NCBI RefSeq assembly: GCF_001659605.2
Contig: NC_035171.2
Coordinates: 3,478,325 to 3,542,324, forward strand
Reading direction: 5' to 3'
Length of the DNA stretch: 64,000 nucleotides
Origin: Manihot esculenta
Taxonomy: Eukaryota; Streptophyta; Magnoliopsida; Malpighiales; Euphorbiaceae
The notes beneath the pieces were generated by a model. The model was given only the letters and a program-made list of their open reading frames with translations. It made no database searches and had not been told where the DNA came from. Position 1 is the first letter of the stretch; every line of letters begins with the position of its first letter. Position numbers and translations under genes: made by a program. This document shows positions 48,851-62,339 of this stretch, piece after piece.

Positions 48851-50153
48851 TATTCTTTTTCTTTTATTTACTGTGTAATAATTTATTTTTTAAAAAATTA
48901 ATTTTTCATTCCTAAATATAACATATTTAATAGGTTTTTCTTAAGTCCAATACTTCAATTTTTAAAATTTAATTTTATCAAAAATTAAAATCCTTTCGTT
49001 CAATAATTATGTTAATTTAATAATTTAAATTTAATTAAATAAAAAAATTAAAACCACATTCATTATGTATGCTAGTTAAAAAGAGATGGAGAAATCGAAA
49101 ACGACGACAAGCAATAAATAGCACCGATCGACAATTAGCATGAGATGGCAAGCGACATGAGCAGCACAATGGCAAGTGATGCAAGCCACTTGGAATGATG
49201 ATCAGCGAGAGATGCAAGCTGTATTTGATGGCGAGAAGCAAGAGACGTAAATGACGATCAATACTAATCGATAGGCGGCGCGAGCAATGAACAATGACAA
49301 TCAACAGTGAAGTAGCGACGAGCAACAATGAGCAGTAACAAGCAACAAGGAGAATCTCTATGGAGATTTGACTTTTGATTTTTTATAAAATTTATATTTT
49401 ATTTATTTTAAAATTTTGTTAGATGTATTGAATTTGAATCTTAAATATGTTAACAATTTTATTTGTTCCGTAGAAATTGAAATTGAGATTTCAATTGTTG
49501 ATTTTGATTGAGAGGTGAATGTGTTGATGATAAATTGAAAGAAAAATAAGAAAGGGTAGTATAGTTATTAAATCATTCAACATTCACTAATGATATTTTT
49601 AATTAATGAATCTTTTATTTTGACATGATTAAACTTTATATATTTTTAATTTGAATATAATTCATTTTTAAAAATTAAAGTATTAGGTTTTAAAAACAAA
49701 TTTATTAACGCAAAAAATAATTTTCTTGATCTGTTTCTTGTTGACCCGGTTTGAGACCGACTGAAAACAAATTGGCTATAAGGCTGATTTTCATTCTTTC
49801 GGAAACTACAAAAATTATTTAATACAACTACCATATTTATAATAGTTAAATTCAGATATAAATTAATCAACATTTTCAGTTCATATTAAATTAGATTTTT
49901 TTTTCTTTTTTTAAAGAGAGCAACTTTGGGTGCCAATATGAACCAGTTTGTACTCAAATCAGCACTAAAAACATCAAAAATAAAAATCGGCTGAAACTGA
50001 GGCCGTTTGGTTTGATTCTCAATTCATTTTCTAATCAGGCCTTGAACCGTCGATACCAGTCCAGGCCATATCAGAGGAAAAAGCCTTGCTCGTTGAACAG
50101 TAGAGTACTACATATTTTCTTTTGTCCTTCTTTTTTGGGTTAGAATAAGTAAC

Positions 50154-50550
50154 TTAAGCAGCAGCATAAGAATGAAGGCAATAATACAAAACCCCCAACT
50201 GATCACAAAGCTTCCCACATTGCTTCATGAACATAACTGCATGTGTGTGACCTCGCATTGTAAATGGCCTATATCGAATGCGTCCTTCAGCGCATCCACT
50301 GTACAGGAACCTATGAGTACTTATGGTCCTGCTCAAGGTCTTTATAGGTGAGAATTTGGCATGCAAACTGAGAAGGGAGAATGTGGCCAGTCTCCAATGC
50401 AAAAGCTGCGACGCCAGTTTCTAACAGCTGCATCATCAGAGACGGTGTACAAGTTCTCCATCATCAGCCACGTGAATTTATGCCCAGCGCCGCCAAGGAT
50501 TGCCCTGCGATTACACATGTGAATTTATGCCCAGCACCGCCAAAGATCTA
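50154..50550 (-). pseudogene. Unidentified coding-like fragment
   Basis: A GC-richer island in AT-rich DNA. The minus strand has an 82-residue open frame (50402-50157), and a second frame reads QLLETGVAAFALETGHILP before stops. I do not recognise either. A 47-base imperfect tandem repeat beginning GTGAATTTATGCCCAGC starts at 50472 and 50519. It may be a decayed exon or retrocopy. Confidence 0.3.
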
Positions 50551-50690
50551 AAGATTTGTGCTCGTTGCCATTACTACATTGGCTATTAGTTGGAAAAAGT
50601 TTAGTGAACTCATAATCTTTCATTTTCATTGGTTTAAATCTGATAATAAATATATTTTAATAAATGTAAAAATATTTTTTATTTTATTTT

Positions 50691-50750
50691 TTTAATTTTT
50701 AATTTTTAATTTTTAATTTTTAATTTTTAATTTTAATTTTTAATTTTTAT
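50691..50750. repeat. (TTTTTAA)n low-complexity array
   Basis: Eight or nine near-identical heptamer units in the spacer. Confidence 0.85.
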
Positions 50751-51256
50751 TTAAAAAAAATCTTTCATTTTCATAATTTTTTATTTTTACATATTATACT
50801 ATTTATTTTCTTGCTATTATTATCAATAAGCATTTTTTTCAATTTAATAATACATAATAAATAAATTTTTAATATTAATTAATTATAAAATTTATTAATT
50901 AATTTTTTTATGCTAAGAATATTTTAAATTTTTTATAATATTTAATAGTTAAAATTAATTAATAAATTTATTAAAATATTATAGATGTTTTAATATATTT
51001 TTTAAAAATAAAAAATAAAATTAAATAATAATTTTTACTTTAATTAATCACAAACTTTAATTGATATAATTATATAATAATCCAAAAATATATTCCAAAA
51101 AATCCCAAAAGAGGAAAACGAAAAAAAAAAAGAAAATCGAAAGCTCATGACTTGATCTTCGTTTTCCTGATTTCACTGTCACACAGATATCGTGGCCGTC
51201 TCAAAGACTGAAACTTGAAGAAGAGGTTAAAACTTTAACAACAGAGACCATTCACT

Positions 51257-52018
51257 ATGCCCACTCTAAAGCATCCACACAGTCCCAATACCCCCACTTC
51301 CGTCTCCACCAAGATGCTGGAGCGAGTCCTCTCGTCCCGCCGCGCTTCTCCCCACCCCGACGACGTCGTTTCCGACTCCGACACTTTAACCATCTCCGGT
51401 GACGAGTCCAAGACCAAAAAACAGAGCCTTTCCTTATTGGCTGCCAATTACATGTCCCGCTTATCCCATGTCTGTCCTTGTCCTACTCCGTGTCTCATCC
51501 TCTGCCTCCTCGTTGCTTTTCTGTCCATTGCATCTCTGCTCTTTCATTCGCGAAAGTTCGTCTGCGTTTCTCCTTTCGATCCCAAGGTTCGGGTCGGATT
51601 TTTCGGGCTTGATGGTCTCGAGTCGGACTTCGGAGCCCTCGGTGTTCCTTGGTGTAAGTCTCTTTTTCCTCATCAATGCATAGATGTTCGTGGGTTTGAT
51701 TCAGATCTGGGTTTGGATCTTTGTGGTAATCATGCTTGTATTGGTTTTGCTGCGTGAAATGTAGAAAAGACAAGGAATTTTAGTTTTGAATTCTAGTGAG
51801 ATATCCTTTTAATTTGGTCATTTGATGGGATGGAACCGTAACAAGCGTCCTTTATCATTCTTAGGTGTTGGCTTATTAAGCAAGTTTCCACTTCTGCGAT
51901 ACTTCGCATTTTATGATGGTTTCATTCCTACTATTATTTTCAACAGGAATTTAACTGAATGTGAAGGTGACTTTTTATGGTGGTTCGTTCCAGTGAGTGA
52001 GTGTGTGTGTGTGTTTCC

Positions 52019-52058
<40 letters not shown>

Positions 52059-55000
52059 ATGTTGTAGGGATGGTGCTTTTGTCGAAGTGAAAAGTACTCC
52101 CTAACTGCCATTTCCTCTGATGGTTGAAAATTTTGAAATATTTGGAAGAATTGCTTATTACTGTTCTAAGCACTTTATCATAGTGTATGGACTGTTGGAT
52201 CCTCAAGCATTCTTGTTTTTTTTTTTTGGTGGAATCACATTGTTCATCTGCAAATTTAATGGTTTACTAAACATTTCATTCTCAATATTCTACTTAACAA
52301 GTTATGATCTTTCTACAGACTTGAGATATGTTCATCAAGTTATGATCTTTCTACAGACTTGAGATATGTTCATTCTCTTTATTCAGGGGAAACAAAGTGG
52401 TTTATATTTTATAACAGCTTGGCTGATTTTTTTTTCCTTCCCTTTTTACTGATCAGCATTCTTGATTTATTGGTGAATTTTGAGCTTTCATGATATTCTT
52501 CCTTTTAATTCTTGTTTTTGGTAAAAGGCAGATCGAAACATGGAAAAACAGTGGAGTGGACATCCAAGAATTTAATCAAGGGCTTGGAAGAGTTCGTGCC
52601 TATATATGAAACTAGGCCAATAAAAAACAACATGTATGGAATGGGTTTTGACCATAGCTTTGGACTATGGTTTATGGCAAGGTGGCTAAAGCCAGATCTG
52701 ATGATTGAGAGTGGTGCTTTCAAAGGGCATTCCACTTGGGTTTTGCGACAAGCAATGCCAGGCACACCAATTATTTCACTTTCACCCAGACATCCTGAGA
52801 AATACCTAAAAAAGGGGCCAGCTTATGTTGATGGAAACTGCACATACTTCGCTGGAAAAGATTTTGTGGACTTTGGAAGTGTTGAATGGGAGAGTGTGAT
52901 GAAGAAACATGGGATTACTGATCTCAGTCGAGTTCTTATCTTCTTTGATGACCATCAAAATGAATTAAAAAGGTGCTCATATTATCTAACTAGCGAACAT
53001 TATTCTACATACATTTTGTGTTTGCACATATATCTAATTCTATTATTTTCCATGCTGATTTTTCTTATTTAATGTTTTTGTGGCAGAGTAAAGCAGGCAC
53101 TGAATGCTGGATTTAAACATGTTATTTTTGAGGATAACTATGATACTGGAACTGGAGATCACTATTCCTTAAGGCAGATATGTGATCAGTCCTATATAAG
53201 AGGTGAATTCTCTTCCCTTTTCTGCTCAAATAAATTTCATGGCTGCTTTTCATCTACTATATGAACTATGTTTTGAAAACTGAGGAATATAAAGAAGGGA
53301 GAGGGCAAGAGTTGAGTGAGCCTTTGAGGTTCTAGAAAGTTAAATGCTAGACTTAGTGCTGTTGGCATCATGTAGTGAATCTAAATTGGGTAATTCTGGT
53401 ATGACAATGATAATTTAGTCAGATTGTAGGTAGCTTTCCAGGTTTCTGATACTTACAAAACAATTTTAGATGTGACAGATTGCTAGAGAAAATTGCTATG
53501 CCAACATTAAGCAAACCATTTCAATTGCCACAACTCACATGAACTTAGCTAATTCTCAGTTAAATTGACCAGGTCAACCTATGGTTGATTGAGTTTGAAT
53601 TAGCTAGATTTATCGGTACCTCATATAGTGACAATGCTAGGTGCTTGTTATCCTGGTTTTTTTTCCCTGTCTACTCCATGTTTCAGAACATAGATATTAA
53701 CGTGATTCTCTTGACTTTTGTCCTGTAAATGAAATTTTAAGAGGGAAAAAGAAAGTTATGCTTGAGAATTGGATTTTGACAAGAAGAAATTATTTATATT
53801 TATGTTTATTTACAACAATCAATTCCTCCTGTGATGTAGTGCAAAGGATATTTAGTCATCAACTAGATTTAGGATCTGGCGACAGTAGTTAGGCAATATT
53901 TTGTGGCCATTTTTATGCTCTTGCTATTTGTTAGCAGTCTACTTTATATAGCCTTAACTCACTAACATTTTGGTGTGGAGCAAGCGTCATTGTCTTTCAC
54001 TTTACTTTGTTTGGGACCCTTGTATGGTTTTACAATGCATCATATGTCTTAACTGTAAAGCCTATGGGCCTTTCCCTTTTGTGCAGTTCCTTAACCCTTC
54101 TTTTGGCGTGAAGCTGTGAATGATTTTGAAAAAAAAGAATTCAAATAGATTCTTGCAAAATCATGCATGATGAAAATTTTTTAAGTTAAAAAGAATTGAA
54201 TTCTTTTATTCCAAATAAGAGAATTGCAAGAAAAGAAATAAAATGAATTGAATTCTTGTGGAATTGTTGATTCCAAACTGAGTGCAAAAGAGATATATAC
54301 ATATTTTCCCCTTATTACTTCATGATTTGAATTTTGCTTCGCAATCTCATTTTCAGTTGAGTTGCATCTTTATCTTTCATGTAACAAGGTTTTAACTCTT
54401 GTCTCATGCTATCAAACAGTTGATTCTCAAATTGGTTTTTGTGAGCCATCCTGCCACTTTTAATCTCTGAACATCAGAACTGATTGTTATTGATTTAATA
54501 CTAACACACGATGACAAGGAGCACAATTTGATTCATGTTATGTTCATTATCTGCTTCATTTCTTCCCATTCTTTAATTGCCTCTGAACAGTTGCAAACAA
54601 TACACAAGCCTGCTCTTCTTTTCTTCTTTTTTTCCTTATCAAAAAGGAAGATTCCCAAAGCGTGCAAAATGTATTTTAAATATATAAATAGAGGGAATTG
54701 GAAGAAATAATCTTTGACAAATGCAACAAAATTTCTCATGTTTTAAATATTTTGTGTTGTGAGTTCTTTCTTCTTGAAATTTGATCCTGATTCAGCTGTG
54801 ACTTTTTCACTGGAGAAGTTCTCTTGTTTATTGCTGTATTTTAGGCATCTCATTACAGATAAGAAATCAAGTCCAATATAAGGCCTTCTTTCTTTTCTTG
54901 GTTTTTACTTTAATCTAGGAGGTGGTCATAGCTGCTTTAGCGATAGCGATGAAAGCAGGATTAGATCAAAAAGGAAGAAATTCTGGGAGAAGGCAGTTGA

Positions 55001-55340
55001 TATAGATGAACTGTGTGGTCCGGATGAAGCATGGTGGGGCGTTAGAGGCTGGATGCGGGATAACTTCAATCACAGTAACAAGCCAATTTCCTATGCAGAA
55101 CATTTTCAGAACAGCCGGTTTATTGAATCTATCCTCGATGTTTATTGGGAGCTTCCCCCAGTAGCTGGTCCTTCCCTCACCCATCAGACAAGATATGATC
55201 CTGCTCGAACTACACCACCTATTGTTGAAGATGGTCGCTATGGCCTGTTCCAGCGGCTTGGTCTAGGTAGACTAGAAACATCTGTATTTAATGGCTATAC
55301 CCAGATGGTATATCTTCAAATCTCTGAACAAGAATCTTAA
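51257..55340 (+). CDS. Uncharacterised membrane-anchored methyltransferase-like protein
   Basis: Four exons give 459 residues: 51257-51653, 52528-52972, 53087-53202 and 54919-55340. The N-terminal 75 residues are Ser/Pro-rich and basic. One hydrophobic span at 78-96 (PCLILCLLVAFLSIASLLF) suggests a type II membrane protein with the large domain in the Golgi or ER lumen. The domain contains LMIESGAFKGHSTWVLRQ (about 190-207), like the glycine-rich SAM-binding loop of class I methyltransferases. It then has VLIFFDDHQNE and HVIFEDNYDTGTGDHYSLRQ, an acidic pattern like that seen in FkbM or cephalosporin-hydroxylase-like folds. I recall a single-copy plant relative of unknown function near At3g16200. 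No substrate can be named. The 3' end faces the Aux/IAA gene. Confidence 0.8.
52000..52058. repeat. Compound (GT)n(GA)n microsatellite
   Basis: A GT run followed by nineteen GA units in intron 1 of the methyltransferase-like gene. Confidence 0.95.
52298..52373. repeat. 38-base perfect tandem duplication
   Basis: Two head-to-tail copies of a unit starting CAAGTTATGATCTTTCTACA at 52298 and 52336, within intron 1 of the methyltransferase-like gene. Confidence 0.9.
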
Positions 55341-56216
55341 AGCTATGGAGAGTGGATGATGGAGCTATTACTTTTGCGTGGATTGAAACACAGGTTGTTA
55401 ATATTACTGTTTTTTCGACATGTTTTCAGACCCTTTCCTCCCTAGTGTTCATTCAGTTTTCCTGATTACTTACCATGACTTCATTTTTATTCCAACATGT
55501 TTGGGCAATTTCCAGTTAATATCTATTCCTTTATTTGCCATCTTCAATCTGTAATCTCCTTAAGTTGATTGTGTAATATGGGGATGCAAATGGGCAAGCA
55601 CTCAAAACCCATGAGTTGACGATGCTGTTTCTAACTTTCCTTTTTCCACAATCACCAGAGTTCCTGTGGTGATTCTAGTTATAATAGCAGTTGCAGGGTT
55701 TTAGAAAAAAGAGGCCCCTGCAGATGTGCAGGAAAAATTGGAGACAACAAATGAGTAACGTGGCTCTGACATATACTTGACGATGCTGTTTCTAACTTTG
55801 ACAGTTATCCTTGTGAGTGAATCTTCTCATAGAACCACATAGCATGCCAAATGATAAGCATTTAGGAAGAAATTTTAGTAATTTGAGAATTGATTAGTAC
55901 AGTTAATAATTTTTTTTTTCTTTAGAGGGAGATAGAAGATGGTTTATCAGTAAATAACCATTCATTTACAATAACTTGAAATACACATGGAAAGAGTAGA
56001 GTTAATAGAATAATTAAACTAAGCACACTTAAATATTTGTGTCTAATAGAAAGTTTTTTCCTCCCCAGTTCACTAAGATAAAGCAACTTATGACATTCCC
56101 AAACATATACTGCTCATGAGCGAAGAACTCAGAACTCAACTTTTACACACTCTTCAGGCTTCTTGGAATTTCAGAAATCTTGTTTCTGAGCCTCCTTGCT
56201 TAATGATGCTTGTATA
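55341..56216. other. Convergent spacer with both 3' untranslated regions
   Basis: It lies between the stops of the methyltransferase-like and Aux/IAA genes. The sentence-like word GACGATGCTGTTTCTAACTTT occurs twice (about 55618 and 55780). No gene was seen. Confidence 0.4.
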
Positions 56217-58516
56217 CTAGTAGTTACGATTCTTGCATTTCTCCATAGCTCTTGGAGCTGCAAAAGGACAAGAATCAAAACCCATTTTCTCAGAAAATGT
56301 TCAAAATATTTCCATGCAAATAAAACTCATTCAACCAATCAAGACTACTATTGGTTATTGGAACTTATGATCAGAGATTAAGAATTAATAGGAGTAGGAC
56401 CTACCAAGCCCAATTGCCTCTGAACCTTTCATGATCCTCAGTCTTCTGCAGGACTCGGTAAACATCCTGTATTAACATAGAACAACAAAGTTCATCAATA
56501 TTCAATTCCGCTCACTGGAAATTATTCATAAACTTGAAAACTGAATGTTGGAAGTGAATGCAACTTACTCCCAGGGTACATCACCAACAAGCATCCAATC
56601 ACCATCCTTGTCTTCATATGTGAGAACATATTCAGAGCCATGGAGAAGATCCTTTAAACAAGTCTCTGTCAGGCCATCTCGCCCTGGAAATCCATGGGAA
56701 CCGCATTGTCCTGAATCACAGTCAGCACAAGTCAATGACCTTTCAAGACATGTAAGAACACTCAAGTGAGAAAATATGCAGATAAGGTGTCATAAAGAAT
56801 CTTGGAAGCTCGCAATGCCAACAGCATTTTTGAAATAATACTGTTCCCAGAAACAAAAGATTCTTCTTCATTCAGGTCAAGTATACGATCCCAATTAGCC
56901 CCTGATTTTGACAATAATATTGTTTTCTCATCTTAAATATTTTATACCTCAAAATGCATAACACCCTCCAGAAGAGGGTGAGAAGCCAAAATTTTGGATA
57001 TTAAAAAATATTATTGTGAAAATCAGAAGTAGCATCACTTGAGATTTGTGTAAGATAACTGCTCCTTTTCTATCTAAAGGCTTCCATAACTATGTTTCAT
57101 CTAAGGTGTATATGCACTTTAGGGTTCAACTTTGTATGCAACCACACATGCTTTGGAGCTAAAATTCTTACTTCAACTCAGGTATTTAGCTCATATGTTA
57201 GTTCGTTTGCCTCATGTAAGAATTTCTCCATTGTACATACAGTTGTTATATTCTAAAATTTCTCCAGCGAAAGGGAGAGACAGAGAGAGCATACCAATGG
57301 TAAAGCAACTGAACATCTTCTCAAGTGCAGAAGAAAGTTCGACATAGTTGGTGTAGGTTCGGAGGTCGACCTTCCTGAGGTATGGTGCACCATCCATGCT
57401 AACTTTTACATAGAGACAACCAAATCCAGATTTGGCTTCGGCATCTTCATTGTTCTTTGTCAAATTAGAGGCCATGGTGTTCTTCCTGAATGAACGAATA
57501 GGTGGCCATCCTACCACTTGTGCCCTGTTGCAAGAACTCTTCTCTCAGTCTCAGGAAGGAAATTATTTAACATAATCTCAAGTGAGAATCATAAAAATTT
57601 AGATGCTGTAATAAAAAGAAGCTACTGCTAAACAGAGATGAATGTTCAGCAGGAAACAATCATAAAGAAACAGAATGAAACCATGACATGAATAGAGAAG
57701 GAAGAGAAATTGAAAACTGAAGGTTCTTTTTTCCAATTTCTATTTTCTAGTTCCCAAACCAGAGCAGCAGCAAGAAACAGACTGTAAATGGTTTGATTTG
57801 CTCAGTCTCATTGGGATTATAGTTGGCTTTTTCTTCCCTTTTCCACAATTTTCACTGTAATTAAAGATTGGGCAAGGCAAGGAACAGAGAAACAAACCAT
57901 AACAGGCCATACAAAGAAAAGAAACCATCTCTAAACAGAAGCTTCAGTGAGCTTACTTTGCAGCAGGAGCATTGCTGTTCTCATTTGCACCAGATACTTG
58001 ATTGTTCTTCTCTTGAACTGTCTTTGGAGATTGAGTAATAACACCAGCAACCTCTTTCTTGGTTGATCCACATGCAGAAGATTTCTGGGAGTTACCATTA
58101 TCACCTCTGGGAGAAAATAACACAGCTCCCTTATTCAAACCGGCATCAGATCCATTATTCACAGAAAAAACCCATTTCCCAGAAGACCCATCAATGGCAT
58201 CTGAGAAACCTCTCTTAGCCCCTGAGACTGAATTCTTTAATGGGCTAAGAGAATACCCATTAGTGTTGGTTTCAATTTCTTTACCAAAAAGAGACACTCC
58301 AGGCAACGGCTTTCTGTCAGGTGACTGAGACCCAGGCAAACCAAGCCTGAGCTCGGTTTCTTTCAGGTTGAGAGAAGTCTTGTTTGTGTTGCTGCCGTTC
58401 TCTTCTGTTGACAGAGTAGAGGATGAAGAAGAGGAAGAAGAAAGCTTGTCAGAGATTCTTTCCATGGGAGAATTCTCTGATAAACCTATGTAATCATGTT
58501 CTTTTGGAATAGACAT
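56217..58516 (-). CDS. IAA27: Aux/IAA transcriptional repressor, IAA27/IAA8/IAA9 clade
   Basis: Five exons give 344 residues: 58516-57957, 57524-57295, 56710-56569, 56466-56405 and 56257-56217. Aux/IAA proteins bind ARF activators, recruit TOPLESS and are degraded when auxin joins them to TIR1/AFB. Domain I is TELRLGLPG (54-62). A Lys-Arg pair lies in [10 protein letters not shown]. The domain II degron is intact as [14 protein letters not shown] (about 189-202). The PB1 domain III/IV holds [31 protein letters not shown] and the terminal [14 protein letters not shown]. The [10 protein letters not shown]-terminus and poly-Ser tract fit the long IAA8/9/27 group, closest by memory to IAA27. The ATG at 58516 is the first in frame. 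Introns fall at the usual Aux/IAA domain borders. Confidence 0.9.
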
Positions 58517-59140
58517 CAAAGTTTTTCACGATGAAAGAACTTGAAAAAAACACAGACCAGCAAAAGGTTAAGAGAGTAAGTGAACAAGACCAGAAGAATG
58601 GGTAGAGAGAGAAAGAAATATGCAGTCTGCTTAGCTCTGCAATGGCTGGTTTTTGTTGATGCAGAAAAGAAGCTTCTTTTTGCCCTTCTGTAGCTACTTT
58701 GCTTTTCATTTATATATATAAATATTCAATTTTTGTTAAAAAAAAAAAATTAACTTCATTTTCTTTGGAGGGATTCTAAGCCTTTTCTATACCACAAAGT
58801 AAAGTCATGATTTCTTTCCAGTGTATCCAAAAAACAAAAAAAAAAAAGAGTAAAGGCATGATGGCTTTAGGATGGGATCAAGATGACTATCCCAGTTTAG
58901 TTCTACAGTTTACATATATTTATCAGAACCAAATTTACCAATTTTTTTTTAAAAAAAAATGCAATCTTTATTAATAGAAAAAGCAAAGTTCCACCGACAG
59001 GCAACTGGGTATTTCCCGGCAACCTTTTACAGAGTGAGTTTTTTACTTTAATGGAATCATTATTAATTCACCTGCAAGCTGAGCTTATATAAGAAAAAGG
59101 AAAGAAAAAAAAAAAAAAAAGAAAGTGCAGAGACAGAAAC
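58517..59140 (-). promoter_or_regulatory. Aux/IAA upstream region with TATA box and an AuxRE-like word
   Basis: On the minus strand a TATATATAAA box lies at plus 58710-58722, about 195 bases before the ATG. A GAGACA word at 59130-59135 is the TGTCTC auxin-response core when read on the gene strand, about 615 bases upstream. One such hexamer can occur by chance. Confidence 0.45.
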
Positions 59141-62100
59141 AGAGCAGAAAGTGATGGAACGAAAATGAACAACTGTGTGTCGTTTGCCTGGTAATATCAA
59201 TTGCTGTGACAAAACTTCAGATCCGCGATGATAATATTTTTATTTTCTTTCCTTTTCTTTTCTTTTCTTTTTCCTTTTCCTTTTCATCATTATATGCATA
59301 CATAAATTTGTATGTTTCTCTTCCTCTGTGTGCATTTGTATTTGTGGGAAATTGCTGGAAAGCTGACATCGAACAATCAGAGCTACAGAGGAAAGTGAGA
59401 ACTGAAAATGCCATTTCAACTTGAGATGATAATTCTTGGGTTTCAAAATCCTCTACATCCCAATAAGCCAACCCTGTCTTTTCTCCTTGATAACATGGAG
59501 AAACAGCTCTGCTTTCTTATAATATCACTAAGAAATATTTAATGTTTAATCTTTATAATATTAAAAAATTATTAATTAGTCAGTTTATTTTAAAAAAATA
59601 TATTAAAATATAAATATTAAAAAATCTATTAATTATTTCACTAAAAATAAAGAATAAATTAATTAATATATTTTTATAATTTTAAATAACGTTAAAAAGT
59701 AAAAATAATTTAATAAATATCAATCAAGTTAAATAATTTTTATTTTCAGTTTGAATAGTGAATTCTGGAAATGGGGATATAGAAAAGTGAGAAAAGTGAT
59801 TTTTTTTTTTTTTCTGATTGATTTTTACTTTACTGTTAGGGTCAGTGAAGTGTCGGTGAATCTTGTTTTTACAATCTGATGTGTTACCACAAGTTTATTA
59901 TTTAAAAAAAATAATGAATTTTATAAATAATTATATTAAAATGTATTAATAAAAAGACTGATAGATTAAATTTTCTATTTAAATTTTATATTTTAATTTT
60001 TACTAATTAATTAAAATATAAAATAATATAAATATTAAATTTTTTTAATTATTTAGTTATTAATTTATATAAAAAATAATAATACACATTATTTATTAGT
60101 TAAACTATTAAATTTAAAAATTTATATATTAAGCACTCCGAGACTTATTCTGATGGAAAATACATTTTTTTAACATTGTGAAGTCAAAGGTTCGACTTTT
60201 CCACTCCTATTTTAAAAAAAAAAAATTATATATTAATTAAAATTATATTAAATATAAAAATTAAATGAATTAAATTAAAGTTAAAAATAAATTAAAGTAA
60301 AATATAAACATGTGCGGACCTTTTTAATTAATTTATCTAATAATTATTTTGTTTTAAGGGTGTATCTTATCTTAATTATTGTGTTCATGTAATCCAAAGG
60401 TAGAAATCATGCGCAACAAATCCAACGCTCAGTAATCAAATATGAAAATGGAACGCTTCAAATTCTACCACGTCGCCTAGTCGCCGCTTGTGACCGTTAG
60501 GCGACATAACGATGCTTTTGTTGGTGGAGTTGACGGAAGTAAACCTCTCATAATTGGGTCATTGACCCTTTGACGCGCCGTAATAAACGGTCAAGTAAAG
60601 CGGTAATTTAACTCTTCTATTTACCATCACAGTAAAACCTTCTGTTTCACTCCTACAAATGATAAGAGGAAGAAAATTTACAAAAATTAGCGTACCCATA
60701 TCCCAAGCCATCTAATATATAAAACACTTTATTAAATTTTATTTATTTTACATATAATATGTATAAATAAATATATACCATTTTAAAAATATATAAAATA
60801 TATTTAATAATTTATTTATATAAATAAATTCATCTAAAATTCAATATAAATCTATGTTGATAGAATTTCGTATGATGGAATACTGAAAAAATTCAAATGA
60901 TTACACCCTCCGCTTTACTTTTTTTTTTCACTTATATATTTTTTTTGAATTATCGATTTTGCTTATTAGAAGTTAAGGAGTTACGTTATAATTAATTGAT
61001 TTTATAAAAATAATGTGAAGTAATAATAGCGGTCGACGACAGCTACTCTGACGTTCAAGTTAATATATAAAAAAAACGAAATAAATCATTTAGAGTTTGA
61101 TTAATATTAAAAAATAGTCTAATTTTATTTCTATTATTTTTATGTTATTTATTATTTAATAATAAATATAATCAGTTAAAAAGTTGATAAACTCATGATT
61201 ATAAATATAATAAAAATATATTCAATTTTATTTAATAACGATAATTTCACGTTAAAATTCTCTCTATGTAGAAAATAATAAACTTTTTAGGACGAGCAAG
61301 GTGTCAGAGTTGAGTTTTTCATTTTTCAAATTGGATCATATTAAAATGAAAAATGCACTATTGTTATGTAACATTAAGAATTTTATCAAATTTATTTTTT
61401 TAATATTTAAAATATATTCTGTTTTGGTCAATGTATTTAATATTTTGACTATATATCATATTTAGTATATTTAACAAATAGTGCATTTTTCACTTTAATA
61501 AACTCACAATACAATTTTCTTTAGTAATATTTTAATAATTTGATATATAACTAATGAAAATTGAGCAGATATAATAATTAAAATTTTTATAAAGATATAC
61601 ATAAATTTTATTATAATTTTAAAAAGTAATTTATCTTTTTTAGCAAAGAAAAATGAGTTGTAAAAAGCAAGAGAAAGTGTACTTATAAAGCTCAATAATC
61701 TTTATTTTCATCATAAATTTTGATAATGTAACAGTCTCTCTTTTTTTCTTTAATTTTATTTTAATTAAGGGGTCAGTACATTGCATCATCTCATTTTATT
61801 TTATTTTATTTTAATATTAAAAAGCCTTATAAAGCCAATTTGGCACCAAAGGTGGCAATTTTTAAAAAAAACTGGTAGGTACACGTCATTATTATTAATT
61901 AATTACTTAAATTGGGCTGCTTCTTTAATAACATGATCTCATTCTTGAACATTGGACCATATAATTAAAAAAGATTTAATATGAATTAAATAAGTATGCA
62001 TAATCTTCATACCTAAGATGCTGTCTCATCCACCAAATAAAGTCTTATATGAAACATCCAACCAACTTTAGAGAAATCTCTATGTCTAAGCATGCTTACA

Positions 62101-62339
62101 ATTTACCTTTATATTGTTCCTTTTTTTTTTAAATTTCAAATTAATATGATTTGCCATAGGTCCTTAATCCTTCATCACCAATTCTTTCAAATATCACAAT
62201 AAAAAAATACTAATTATTATTACAACAACTAATATACAAAATATGATCTAAATTCGTATTAATATTTAAAACTTATTTAATACCTCTGATATTCAAAAAG
62301 AAATTAAGGTTTTTATGTGTATAAAAAAATTTAGTTTGA
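59141..62339. other. AT-rich intergenic DNA
   Basis: No gene was supported on either strand. A GC-richer patch at about 60400-60640 includes inverted words around GCGACATAACG and TTGACGC but no frame. Several short open frames are explained by AT-rich composition. Confidence 0.45.

Larger units (their letters stand above)
48851..51256. other. Divergent spacer between ASCC1-like and methyltransferase-like genes
   Basis: Mostly AT-rich. It includes a GC-richer, internally repetitive AGCAACAATGAGCA-like patch at about 49090-49350, a possible broken gene fragment at about 50154-50550 and a TTTTTAA array at 50691-50750. The last 150 bases are presumably the promoter and leader of the plus-strand gene. 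Confidence 0.45.

Noticed and set aside
51461..52206. Minus-strand frames in the methyltransferase-like gene
   Set aside because: They are antisense shadows and translations of the GA microsatellite.
61504..61695. 63-residue minus-strand frame rich in Ile, Phe and Lys
   Set aside because: Composition is fully explained by AT-rich spacer DNA.
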